From Neorhodopirellula pilleata (GTDB taxonomy: Bacteria > Planctomycetota > Planctomycetia > Pirellulales > Pirellulaceae), in the NCBI RefSeq assembly GCF_007859915.1, contig NZ_SJPM01000002.1:999717-1063716 (forward strand): a stretch of 64,000 nucleotides of DNA, given 5' to 3'. Each line of letters begins with the position of its first letter. The stretch's first letter is position 1. Below the pieces are notes generated by a model, which was given only the letters and a program-made list of their open reading frames with translations, was not told the origin of the DNA and searched no databases. The position numbers and the translations under genes were made by a program. This document shows positions 1 through 8,365 of this stretch, one piece after another.

Positions 1-2
1 GC

Positions 3-368
3 GTGTTCAATGAGGCGGGTGCCGTATTCAACGGCACGGCGACGATCGACGCGTCCAATCAGTATCGTGCGTTCTATCGTCACTTCTTCGCGTCGACCGG
101 TGAATGGACCACCTACATCGGCGGTACCGACGACGACCACTTCATTGTGGGCAGTGACATGGACATTCCATTGAAGTCCGGTTTCTCGATGCAGATCAAC
201 TCGACGTACTTCGCCCCCGGCAGTGACGGATTGGTCGATCACGTCAGCGAAGGATGGAACCTTGGAATGAGCGTCGTGTACCGACCGGGAGCCTGTCATC
301 CCGCCAACCGATACCGTCGCCCACTATTCGATGTCGCCGACAACGGATCGTTCTATACATATCGCTAA
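3..368 (+). CDS. C-terminal part of a planctomycete outer-membrane-type protein (partial)
   Basis: The gene is cut by the left edge of the window; about 121 residues remain, read from base 3 and ending at TAA 366-368. The fragment alternates polar and hydrophobic residues, with many Tyr, Phe and Trp, and contains short strand-like stretches such as GFSMQINSTYFAP and LGMSVVYRPGA. This suggests the last strands of a beta-barrel or other beta-rich surface protein. The ending (RPLFDVADNGSF) resembles the C-terminus of a planctomycete-specific secreted family (possibly DUF6666), which I recall rather than verified. No catalytic motif is visible. The stop lies at the edge of a palindromic repeat. 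Confidence 0.55.
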   Translation: MFNEAGAVFNGTATIDASNQYRAFYRHFFASTGEWTTYIGGTDDDHFIVGSDMDIPLKSGFSMQINSTYFAPGSDGLVDHVSEGWNLGMSVVYRPGACHPANRYRRPLFDVADNGSFYTYR

Positions 369-477
369 GCATCGCGTGAACAACAAGTGATGGATTCTTA
401 ACGTGGCGTCGACTTTCAGTCGACGTTTCAGGGTTTGGCGGCTGAAAGTCGCCACCATTTAATGTTCACGCGATGCT
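368..477. repeat. 110-bp palindromic dispersed repeat, copy 1
   Basis: The ends AGCATCGCGTGAACA and TGTTCACGCGATGCT are perfect 15-bp inverted repeats. The interior holds shorter hairpins built on GTCGACTTTCAGTCGAC and GGCGGCTGAAAGTCGCC. A near-identical copy lies at 60610-60715, differing at a few positions. The element is non-coding and follows the stop of the preceding gene directly, so it could act as a 3' end structure. It looks like a small non-autonomous repeat of the REP/MITE kind. Confidence 0.8.
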
Positions 478-515
478 AAGTGACGGTCGCGGACAACATG
501 TGTTGACCGCGTGGT

Positions 516-3455
516 TCATTTGTCGTCTTCGTTGAGCCATTCGAGATTGAACTCGTCGTCATCGTCGTCGCCGGAGTTGTCAGCGGTGGCAGGCTCGATG
601 TTTTGCGGACTGAGCGTAAACTCTTCCACGTCATCCTCATCGTCAGACACTTTGAAATTCAATTCGCCCGTCATCGGGTCGGATTCCAGCTTCAAAGATT
701 CTTCATCGGGCGAAAATGACGAGTCACCGGTGAGCTGCCGAATCTGAGCATCACCACCCCGTGTTTCGTCACTGTCGGAATCGTCGCCTTCGAGTTCATC
801 GGTAAGGGAATCGAACACCAACGGCGAATCATCATCGGATGATGATTCATCCGCTGATGCGCCGTCATCGGTCGACAGTAAGTTACCAACGTCGAGCGGC
901 TCATCATCGATCTCCGCTGACAAGGTTTCCACATCGGTTGCTCGCGACGTGACCGTGTCGAACAATTCGACATCATCAAGGTCGAGTTCACCGATCTCAT
1001 CGTCGTCGGGAATCGGGTCAATCGTAGCGCTAAGGTCCACCGGTATGGTGGCCTTGAGATCTTGCTCCTCGTCGGCCTCTTCCATTTCGTCAACCTCATC
1101 GAATGAAAGCAGTTCGAGGTCAGCCACATCGTCGGATCCATCGTTTCCATCGTTTTCTAGTTCCGATTCATCGGTTAAATCGGCATCGTTCTCGCCGAGG
1201 AATGGAAACGGCGATTCCATCGTCGCCGAAAGGTCTTCGATTGCCGAGTTCTCCTCGGCGGAATCGTCAGCATCGACGGCCAAGATCTCATTCAGGTCGG
1301 CGTCTCTGGTTGGCGGGTGATCCACGACGGTCGCCGCAGAATCGTCACCGAAATCGATCTTGGTGGCGTGCTCATTCAAGACGATCGTCGCGCCTAAATC
1401 TTCTTCCGATTCGCTCGCGTCCACTGGGGCGCTCAGATCAGTCGAATCATCTTCATTGTCTGCTTCACGCTCGGCCGGTTCCATGACCATGGTGTCAAAC
1501 GTGTCATCATGCTCTTCTTCGATCTCAAACGGCTCCTCTGAATCGGCTCCGCTGAGCTCAAACTCGTTCGGATCCGATTCGCTGGGCTCCGTTTCGCTGG
1601 GCTCCGTTTCGCTGGGCTCCGTTTCGCTAGACTCCGTTTCGCCGGTTGACACGGCTTGATTTGGTTTTACCTCGCTGGTGTCGAACGGGTCCACTTCGAC
1701 TGTTTTAAACAACTCCGAGGTTCTGCCCTCGTCATCGTCATCGTCTTCTACTTCTACTTCGCTGTCATCGGCAACGTCTTCGGATCGATCGTCGGTGATG
1801 TACGTCGCATCGAGGTCGCTGGCTTCTTCGTCGGTCGCTTCAAGAATCTCTTCGCTATCTTCGTCAACGACATCTTCGAACATTTCCGCTGCCGCCAATC
1901 CGACCGCGGCGGCGGCCGCCGCACTGCTGGCGGCGAGGGAAGCCGCAGCGCCTAACGAATCGTCCGATGTTGGATTCGTTTGGTTATCATTCTCGTCGAT
2001 CATCTCAACGTCATCCATCTCGACGTCATCGAATTCACCGAATTCCTCGACTTCGATCACCTCGGGTTCGGCAAGCGAGGAGACGCCGGTCACGACGGCG
2101 GCGAGTGACGCATCTTCGATGTTGTCGCCCGGCAGTGTCGACGGAGCAGACACACGGGGGAAGATTTCTTCGGTGTTTTCCTTGAGGACTTGTCGCCCTA
2201 ATTCGACGGCTTGTTCGATGCTCCATCCTCGGCTTTCAACGAAATCTTCCGCCAAAACGCTGGCGAGCGTTTTGCGATACATGTCGAACTTCGGCCACAC
2301 GAACTCAAGTTTGTACGCGTCGCTGTAGTAACCGATCATTTTCGTTTTGGGCACCGCGTCGAGCCGCGCCCCCAAGTCGTGCTTGATCGTCGACGGCGTG
2401 TTGCTGTACCACCAATGTCCGTTGGGATAGACGTTCGGGAAAATCCATGCGTAGCTGACGAGTTCTTGGTTCGTGACACTGGCCAAGACCGAGACTGGAA
2501 ACTTCACGTCAGGAAACGAGTTGAACAGATCCTTGTACTGGATCAGCGACACCCGCGAATCGAACAGGTCTTGCCCTTGATAGACGCCGTCGGGATAGAC
2601 TTTCCGATTGACACCGATCATCAAATCGAACGGCAATCCGAACTCATCGCACAGTTCCGCCAAAGTCCAAAAAACACGACGAGACAACGCTTCTTTGTCG
2701 TTCGGCGATGCGGTCAGTCCATTCTTTAAGATCGAATCGAGTGCCGTCGACGCGCGACCGTCGGGAATCGATATCGGTGTGAACGAGGGTGGCAGCGAGA
2801 TCGCACACGCTCGTGCGCCACGATTGACGAAATGCTCAAACCGTTGATGCAAACTCGCTCGCAGCGACGACAGCGAACCATCCAACTCAATACCGGTGCA
2901 CGCGGCCAGGCGGCCTCGAACTTTCGGGTCAGCTAAGTGAAACACCAAATCATCGGTTCGCAGGCAAGGGATGTATCGATCGGAATCGAAACCCGCCAAG
3001 TCGTCATCGAAGTCATTAGTCAAAAAGACAGCTTCGATATTCGATTGATCCAAGACCATGTCGGGCCACTGCGCCGATGCCATGATCGACTCGCTGCGAT
3101 CGTAGAGTTCTTCCCAGTTGTTCAGATGCAGTTTGTCTTCGTCGAATCCGAAGAACATCTTGCAGATTGCGATCAACCAACTGTACTGGATCGTGTTCTC
3201 GATCGGACCTAAACCGCCGACGAGTCGTTCGACCAATTCCTTGGGTCCGATCGAGGGGTCTTCGATCAGATGTTTGGGCATTCCTGCCGATCGTGCCAAC
3301 TCGGTGTAATAGTGGTAACCGAGCAAATCGGCCAGCGTCGTCGATGCCGGAGCGTGCGGATTGATGTGGGTGTGTGGATCGATCAATCGCAACTGGGCGA
3401 GTTCCTGGTAGATCTCGGTACGACTGCTGCCGGGCTCGCTGAAGTAATCGGTCAT
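516..3455 (-). CDS. uxaC: Uronate (glucuronate) isomerase-like protein with long acidic C-terminal tail
   Basis: Residues 1 to about 430 match the uronate isomerase family (UxaC) of the amidohydrolase superfamily, which interconverts glucuronate/galacturonate and fructuronate/tagaturonate. The metal-binding HxH appears early (IDPHTHINPH). The late family block reads WWYSNTP, then KMIGYYSDAYKLEFVWPKF. The normal family length is about 430-470 residues. Here roughly 545 more follow: first an Ala-rich stretch, then a very acidic Asp/Glu/Ser/Thr region with four 15-bp repeats (SETEP units, about 1577-1641) and six D-[LS]-x-A-T motifs. The tail has no visible fold. I chose ATG 3455; an in-frame GTG at 3470 is also possible. 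The ketopantoate-reductase-like gene lies about 60 bp upstream on the same strand. Isomerase assignment is firm; tail role unknown. Confidence 0.85.
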   Translation of the reverse strand: MTDYFSEPGSSRTEIYQELAQLRLIDPHTHINPHAPASTTLADLLGYHYYTELARSAGMPKHLIEDPSIGPKELVERLVGGLGPIENTIQYSWLIAICKMFFGFDEDKLHLNNWEELYDRSESIMASAQWPDMVLDQSNIEAVFLTNDFDDDLAGFDSDRYIPCLRTDDLVFHLADPKVRGRLAACTGIELDGSLSSLRASLHQRFEHFVNRGARACAISLPPSFTPISIPDGRASTALDSILKNGLTASPNDKEALSRRVFWTLAELCDEFGLPFDLMIGVNRKVYPDGVYQGQDLFDSRVSLIQYKDLFNSFPDVKFPVSVLASVTNQELVSYAWIFPNVYPNGHWWYSNTPSTIKHDLGARLDAVPKTKMIGYYSDAYKLEFVWPKFDMYRKTLASVLAEDFVESRGWSIEQAVELGRQVLKENTEEIFPRVSAPSTLPGDNIEDASLAAVVTGVSSLAEPEVIEVEEFGEFDDVEMDDVEMIDENDNQTNPTSDDSLGAAASLAASSAAAAAAVGLAAAEMFEDVVDEDSEEILEATDEEASDLDATYITDDRSEDVADDSEVEVEDDDDDEGRTSELFKTVEVDPFDTSEVKPNQAVSTGETESSETEPSETEPSETEPSESDPNEFELSGADSEEPFEIEEEHDDTFDTMVMEPAEREADNEDDSTDLSAPVDASESEEDLGATIVLNEHATKIDFGDDSAATVVDHPPTRDADLNEILAVDADDSAEENSAIEDLSATMESPFPFLGENDADLTDESELENDGNDGSDDVADLELLSFDEVDEMEEADEEQDLKATIPVDLSATIDPIPDDDEIGELDLDDVELFDTVTSRATDVETLSAEIDDEPLDVGNLLSTDDGASADESSSDDDSPLVFDSLTDELEGDDSDSDETRGGDAQIRQLTGDSSFSPDEESLKLESDPMTGELNFKVSDDEDDVEEFTLSPQNIEPATADNSGDDDDDEFNLEWLNEDDK

Positions 3456-3515
3456 TGCAAAATCAATCACACTTAGGTTGGAATCGAGTCGTGGAATCGG
3501 CCCTAAGATAGTCGC

Positions 3516-4601
3516 TCAGTCGCTCGTTTTCGACGTGCCACGAGGCTGCGAATCCAAAAATTGCAACTCTTGGCACAACATTGCAACGCTGGGCATGGTC
3601 GCAGGCGTCCCGAGGGCTTCCGATTTTTCCGAAGATTCCGCTCGGGCGACCGCCGCGAGGGGATTGGCAAAGATCGCGGCGACCTCCATCGGCCGCCCCG
3701 CCAAAAAATCCAGCCTCATACTGCTGTCGTAGGGCACCATGGTTTCGGTGTGCTCCATCGTTTGGCGGATCGACTCCGGATCGACCGTTACTCCGCAAGC
3801 AGCCGCCCCGGCGTGAACCTCGCGAATCAACCGATCCGACAATGCCTTGGCGGGGGCCGATCCCATGATCGCGTCGGTTGACGCGTTGAGAACGACCGAC
3901 AATCCATTAAAGGGAATATTCCACATCAACTTTCGCCAGCGGGCTGCGGCCAAGTCGTCGGTCCACTTGGCATCGATTTTGGACGTCGTCATGTCCGCGA
4001 CAATTTGCCTTCCGATCTCGCCGCGTCTTGATTCACCGTCGTCGTTGCCACCGGACGCTTGATATGCCCCGAAGATGATTCGACCATAGTCGAGATGCCG
4101 GATATGCCCGGGCCCGATTTTATTGCTGCACAAGAAACAGCATCCACCCATCACACCGACATAATCAACGCCAGTCAGCGCATCGACGCAGTCGGCCTCG
4201 ACATCAAGCCCATTTTGAAGGTTCAGCACAACACCGCCGGGAGAAATGACCGGGGGTAAAAGCTCGCCGAGCAAGTGATTGCGAGTCGACTTCATCGCCA
4301 AGATCACCACATCACAGCGAGGCATCTCCCGAACATTCTGGTAAATCGCGGGGGACTCCAAGACGAAGTCTCCCTTCGGGCTGTCGACGCGTAACCCGTG
4401 TCGTTGGACATGCTCAAAGTCGGAGTTCAATAGAAAGTGAACTTCGTGTCCGCCGTGAGCCAACAGGCCGCCGTACAATCCGCCGACCGCACCGCTTCCA
4501 ATGATTCCGTATCGCAATTGATTGATCCGTTCGAGTTTCAGACTGACTTTTAGCCGAAGCGGGCAAGCCCCCTCTAAAAAGGGTGGCCTTACCTTATCCA
4601 T
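3516..4601 (-). CDS. Ketopantoate reductase-like (2-dehydropantoate 2-reductase family, PanE/ApbA)
   Basis: An N-terminal Rossmann motif (YGIIGSGAVGGLYG) is followed by the family's ILAMKSTRN and LNLQNGLD blocks and a C-terminal helical half containing WRKLMWNIPFNGLS. This is the layout of ApbA/PanE reductases, which use NADPH to reduce ketopantoate to pantoate in CoA synthesis; paralogues with other 2-oxo acid substrates are common, so the substrate is uncertain. The start is doubtful. From ATG 4601 the first 28 residues (PPFLEGACPLR) look like a translated intergenic repeat, and the conserved domain begins at a TTG at 4517. It is upstream of the uronate isomerase gene on the same strand, probably co-transcribed. 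Confidence 0.8.
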   Translation of the reverse strand: MDKVRPPFLEGACPLRLKVSLKLERINQLRYGIIGSGAVGGLYGGLLAHGGHEVHFLLNSDFEHVQRHGLRVDSPKGDFVLESPAIYQNVREMPRCDVVILAMKSTRNHLLGELLPPVISPGGVVLNLQNGLDVEADCVDALTGVDYVGVMGGCCFLCSNKIGPGHIRHLDYGRIIFGAYQASGGNDDGESRRGEIGRQIVADMTTSKIDAKWTDDLAAARWRKLMWNIPFNGLSVVLNASTDAIMGSAPAKALSDRLIREVHAGAAACGVTVDPESIRQTMEHTETMVPYDSSMRLDFLAGRPMEVAAIFANPLAAVARAESSEKSEALGTPATMPSVAMLCQELQFLDSQPRGTSKTSD

Positions 4602-4767
4602 TTCCGACCTGGCCTTCAGGCACTTCGATTGTAACGGTTATCCCGCCTTTCATTCACGGGGACATTGGAGACGTAGGGGACTTTTGAGGGCGCAATCGAA
4701 CTTCGATCGATTTTGGGAGCTACAGTTGAGCATCCCCTCCGAGTCACCTTGCCGCGGTTTAAGAACA

Positions 4768-6393
4768 ATGTCGCTCGAGACGACCTATCTGATTCTTCGA
4801 CGATCCAAACAGAGCGAAGCGGCTGACGCTCTGTCGGTCGGAGTTTCGTCGGGTGATGCGACGACCCGTGAGCGCTGCATCGAAACGCTGGCGTATCGTT
4901 GTGACTCCGCGTCCCATCGCGTTTTGACTCGATCGTGGTCTCAATACAGCGAGGCGATCATTGCGCGGTTGGAAACGCAATCGCACGACGACGCTGCTTG
5001 GTTCGGTAGCGTGATCAGTCTCTTGAAAGATCCGACCACATCCGCATCGGACCTCTGCTCCGCCTGTGACATTGCATCCAGGTTTCATCTCACCAAGGCG
5101 CTCCCCAGGTTGATCGAACTGGCTCGCAATCACGACGCTCGTGAGGTCCGAGAGGCAATGCTCGACGGCGTCGTTTCGCTTTCTTATCATTGGGGAAAGC
5201 TCGCTCGCAATCAATACGCGGGCATGAAACCGTCGCCAACGCTCGAGCGTGAGCGAGTCGGTGTGATGGAGCAGTTCGACTCCACCGCCCGGGACTATCA
5301 AAGTCACCGATCCGACAAATTCATCGACGCGATGTTGATGCTGGCAACCTGGAATGATCCGGTATTGCTGAGCATCTGTAACGAAGACACTCCATCCCGA
5401 CAAATTATCTTGCGTAGGATGCGATCGAGCAAAGTGCGCGGAATCGTTGTGCTGCTTGCGGGATATCTACGCCGCAAGACGATCCCCGAATCGGTCGTCG
5501 GCGTGATCTGGCAACGAGCAGATGCCGTGTTTCGTGAGTATCTTTTACGTGCGGTCTCCGTGACGCCGAGCGCAACAATCCTCCATCACTTCCAAGAATT
5601 CGGACTGCCCGAGTGCCTCCGCGGCGGCGTCGAACTAGCCGAGCAAATCGACCGAGCCCATGACGCGTCGCTAGCTCAAGCCTACTCGGCCGCAATGGCG
5701 CAAAACCCTGAAACATTGTTGGTCATCCTCGAACTCATTGATCGACAATGGAAACATGCGGCGGCTTCACGCCAGTGTCCGAATGAACAGACGATCGCTG
5801 CATTTGCTCAATCGCTTCACCGTTGCCAACGTCCGAGTATGGACTTTTGGTTGCAAGCGATGAACAGCCCATTGATGGATGGCGACGTTGACGCACCCCA
5901 AGATTCTCTGGACTCACAAAGCGATCGCGCCGCCCGCATCTGCAGGCTTCTCATTGATTTGAGTTTGCAAGAAGATTCGCCGCTCGCTCAAGTTGCGTCA
6001 GATCTTCTGTCTGAGCTTACCATTCAACAAGCATTGCCACATTTTTGCAAATCGTCGCCGATCCAGCGTGTACGCCTTGGACGAACGCTTATCCAAATCG
6101 ACGGCCAAACGATTGCCGTGATTCAAGACGGTCTTCGCCACGCTGTCATGCAGCGTCGACTCGAAGCCATTGATTTTGCCAAGACATTAGGTTTGGTCGA
6201 TTTGATGTTCGAACCGTTGTCGACGATCGCCCGCGGCGACCATCAAATCGTGCGGATGGCAGCGACCGAAGCACTCGCCGATGCTCAAGGCGAAGCGTCT
6301 GCCGACTTATTGCGAGAACTGTGCAACGCCGAACAACCATCTTTGAGGGATGCTGCTCGCGAAGCCCTTCAAGCGAGAGGTTTGCACGCATGA
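4768..6393 (+). CDS. HEAT-like helical repeat protein, unknown function
   Basis: A 541-residue soluble, helix-rich protein with weakly repeating pairs of helices, for example KALPRLIELARNHDAREVREAMLDGV and, near the end, IVRMAATEALADAQGEASADLL. This is the pattern of HEAT-type scaffolds. No signal peptide or catalytic motif is visible. The open frame continues upstream to 4522, but ATG 4768 is preferred because the upstream part overlaps the divergent reductase gene and is low in plausible protein character. Its stop overlaps the start of the next gene (ATGA), so the two are translationally coupled and likely work together. No specific function is proposed. Confidence 0.7.
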   Translation: MSLETTYLILRRSKQSEAADALSVGVSSGDATTRERCIETLAYRCDSASHRVLTRSWSQYSEAIIARLETQSHDDAAWFGSVISLLKDPTTSASDLCSACDIASRFHLTKALPRLIELARNHDAREVREAMLDGVVSLSYHWGKLARNQYAGMKPSPTLERERVGVMEQFDSTARDYQSHRSDKFIDAMLMLATWNDPVLLSICNEDTPSRQIILRRMRSSKVRGIVVLLAGYLRRKTIPESVVGVIWQRADAVFREYLLRAVSVTPSATILHHFQEFGLPECLRGGVELAEQIDRAHDASLAQAYSAAMAQNPETLLVILELIDRQWKHAAASRQCPNEQTIAAFAQSLHRCQRPSMDFWLQAMNSPLMDGDVDAPQDSLDSQSDRAARICRLLIDLSLQEDSPLAQVASDLLSELTIQQALPHFCKSSPIQRVRLGRTLIQIDGQTIAVIQDGLRHAVMQRRLEAIDFAKTLGLVDLMFEPLSTIARGDHQIVRMAATEALADAQGEASADLLRELCNAEQPSLRDAAREALQARGLHA

Positions 6394-6827
6394 TCAAACA
6401 CTTGATTTCCCTCGATAGTTTCGGTTGGTTCCAAGGCATTCTCGCGGTGACGCGGACACATGACTTGGCACCCGAGTATGTCGCTCCGGTCGACGCAGGA
6501 GCCGGCGTTCTGCCGTGGGTCATCGGGGCGGTTGTGGCTATTGTCGTGGTCGTGGCGGCCTACTGCATCATCCGGCAGATGCGGATTCCGGTCATTCCGA
6601 TCAACGACGACCTGACACAAGAACTCTGTCGGGCCCATGGGATCGGCGTGCAACATCGCGGTTCCCTCGATCGAATCGCCCATTTAGCTGGATTGAAAAG
6701 CCCGGCCCAAATGTTCCTGTCCGCACAGCTTTTCGACGAGGCCGTGTCCAAAGCCAGCCAAGTCAAACGACTCGGCATCCGTCAACGGGGATTGGTTTTT
6801 GAAGTTCGATATTGCCTGTACGGCTGA
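6390..6827 (+). CDS. Single-pass membrane protein, unknown function
   Basis: A 145-residue protein whose ATG overlaps the stop of the HEAT-like gene. Residues about 36-60 form one strongly hydrophobic segment (GVLPWVIGAVVAIVVVVAAYCII). The rest is a cytoplasmic-looking domain with a helix-turn pattern (LTQELCRAHGIGVQHRGSLDRIAHLAGL). It may anchor its HEAT-like partner to the membrane, which is inference from coupling. It ends two bases from the end of the convergent SGNH gene, leaving no room for a separate terminator. I do not recognise a family. Confidence 0.7.
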   Translation: MIKHLISLDSFGWFQGILAVTRTHDLAPEYVAPVDAGAGVLPWVIGAVVAIVVVVAAYCIIRQMRIPVIPINDDLTQELCRAHGIGVQHRGSLDRIAHLAGLKSPAQMFLSAQLFDEAVSKASQVKRLGIRQRGLVFEVRYCLYG

Positions 6828-6829
6828 TA

Positions 6830-8350
6830 CTATTGTTCGATGGTGGTTTGTCCGGAACGCCCGGCCGCCCATCGCTGCAGGCCTTCTAAACGTTGCTTTC
6901 CGCGTTGATAGTACTCTTCCCCGAGTGTAGAGAGATGTTCTCGGGCAACTTCCTGATATCGATCTTCGGTGACGTTGGAGCGTTCAAACCAGCCCCAAGT
7001 TTCGAACGTGCGTGACAATTCGGTAGCGATTCGGCGGTGTCCGCTGATCGTCGGGTGAACGTGGTCCACAAACCATCCTGGGTCCGCGATGTCATCTTCG
7101 ATCGCCGAACGCATCAGTGGCGGGCGATCGAACAGACGAGGGATATCCACCAATTGCACCGGAGAAGTTTTCGACGCAACCTGTCCGATACTCCGCACGG
7201 TTTCCTCAATCGTTGTCGTCGCCCTCAATGGGCAGACGTCGAAATCTCGAGCCGCAATCAAGTGTTTCCGAGCGGCGTCTGAACACGATTCCGGCGTCGG
7301 GTCACGGTCGTAGGCGGCGCGTCCAAGAACGAAATGAGCTCCGGCATGTTCGCTGTCGATCTCCAATAGATTCCGGGCTAAACGGAACCGTTCGGTCTGG
7401 TCTGTTTCTGCGTCGACAATAGTTTGCCACGCTTCTCTCATGAAGGCGTCCTGGGATGGTAATGCGGACGGATTCGGCTCCACTTTAAAGGGAGGCGTTC
7501 GCACGACGTCACTTGCCGGAACACAAACGATCAGTGGAATCCTCTGCTTGCGACATGTTCTCACCATTCGATCGAGCGTCTGTTCGAATTGCCGCTCGAC
7601 TTGATTCCTCCACGAAGAATCACGACGGAAGGCACGCATTCCGCCTTCGCGATCTAGGCGAGTTTGTAGATCAAAAAAGGTTCCTTCCGGATCGGTTGAA
7701 CGATTGCTAGAACCGGCGAGATCGGTGCCCGTCCAGACTTCCCGAAGAACTCCGACGGCTCGCGATTTGCCGGCCGCCCAATTGATCCATCGCTGAGCGG
7801 ATGAAGCGTGCTGTTGGCCGTGCCGGTCTTCGAGCCGGTCTTCGAGGAACTCGTTGTGACCGATGTATAGCACGATGGCATCAGGCTGATGGCCGAGCAC
7901 CTCGTGCAGAATCCGCTCCACGCGATCACTCGCATAAGACACGCCGCCACAATTGATGACCTCGTGTCGCCGATCGGTGTCGGCGGAGTTAAGACGCAGT
8001 TCCAAGAACTTCGCAAACGCGGTTTCGCTCGCATAGGGACGCCCTTGAACGGTAGACCCACCGAGGACAAAGACCCGCCGGGTATTGGGCGGCTTGGGAG
8101 CGACAAAAGAAGCGTGGCAAAAATAGTTGCTGCGTCGAGGACTGATTTCCCAAGTCACGGTTCCGGACGGCTGATCCGCTTGGACAGGCGTAAACAATCC
8201 AGTGCCATCAAAGCCATCGCTTGGCCGCGAATCTTCGCGACCATCAATCCATCGCAAACCGATTTCGACAACGACCAGGGGTAGAAAACCGATCGCGATC
8301 GCGGTTAGCCGAAAAATCCATCTTCGGCGAGAGGTAATCTGGGCGGGCAT
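6830..8350 (-). CDS. Membrane-anchored SGNH/GDSL hydrolase
   Basis: A hydrophobic N-terminal segment (about residues 11-33, FRLTAIAIGFLPLVVVEIGL) anchors or exports the protein. The SGNH blocks follow in order: block I as VFVLGGSTVQG with the nucleophile Ser, a block II-like GGVSYAS, block III as YIGHNEF, and block V as VDHVHPTISGH with the Asp and His. The family hydrolyses esters (lipid, acyl or acetyl groups on polysaccharide); the substrate cannot be read here. At 506 residues it is longer than a minimal domain, with a helical insert between blocks III and V that resembles a TPR-like stretch (RLARNLLEIDSEHAGAHFVLGRAAY). It starts 15 bp after the cyclophilin stop, so the two form an operon. 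Confidence 0.8.
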   Translation of the reverse strand: MPAQITSRRRWIFRLTAIAIGFLPLVVVEIGLRWIDGREDSRPSDGFDGTGLFTPVQADQPSGTVTWEISPRRSNYFCHASFVAPKPPNTRRVFVLGGSTVQGRPYASETAFAKFLELRLNSADTDRRHEVINCGGVSYASDRVERILHEVLGHQPDAIVLYIGHNEFLEDRLEDRHGQQHASSAQRWINWAAGKSRAVGVLREVWTGTDLAGSSNRSTDPEGTFFDLQTRLDREGGMRAFRRDSSWRNQVERQFEQTLDRMVRTCRKQRIPLIVCVPASDVVRTPPFKVEPNPSALPSQDAFMREAWQTIVDAETDQTERFRLARNLLEIDSEHAGAHFVLGRAAYDRDPTPESCSDAARKHLIAARDFDVCPLRATTTIEETVRSIGQVASKTSPVQLVDIPRLFDRPPLMRSAIEDDIADPGWFVDHVHPTISGHRRIATELSRTFETWGWFERSNVTEDRYQEVAREHLSTLGEEYYQRGKQRLEGLQRWAAGRSGQTTIEQ

Positions 8351-8365
8351 GTTCCCAGCCTGCAG

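Noticed and set aside
1577..1641. Short regular repeats that could suggest a CRISPR array
   Set aside because: The units are directly adjacent without spacers, 15 bp long, and keep the reading frame of a protein.
949..2328. Long Ser-rich plus-strand frames opposite the uronate isomerase tail
   Set aside because: They are the mirror of Asp/Glu codons in the real gene: the complement of GAT/GAA-rich DNA gives TCG/TCA/ATC/TTC runs. No ribosome site or sensible protein.
4522..4767. N-terminal extension of the HEAT-like gene
   Set aside because: It overlaps the divergent reductase gene and includes a likely intergenic repeat (CCCCTCTAAAAAGGG); ATG 4768 is preferred.
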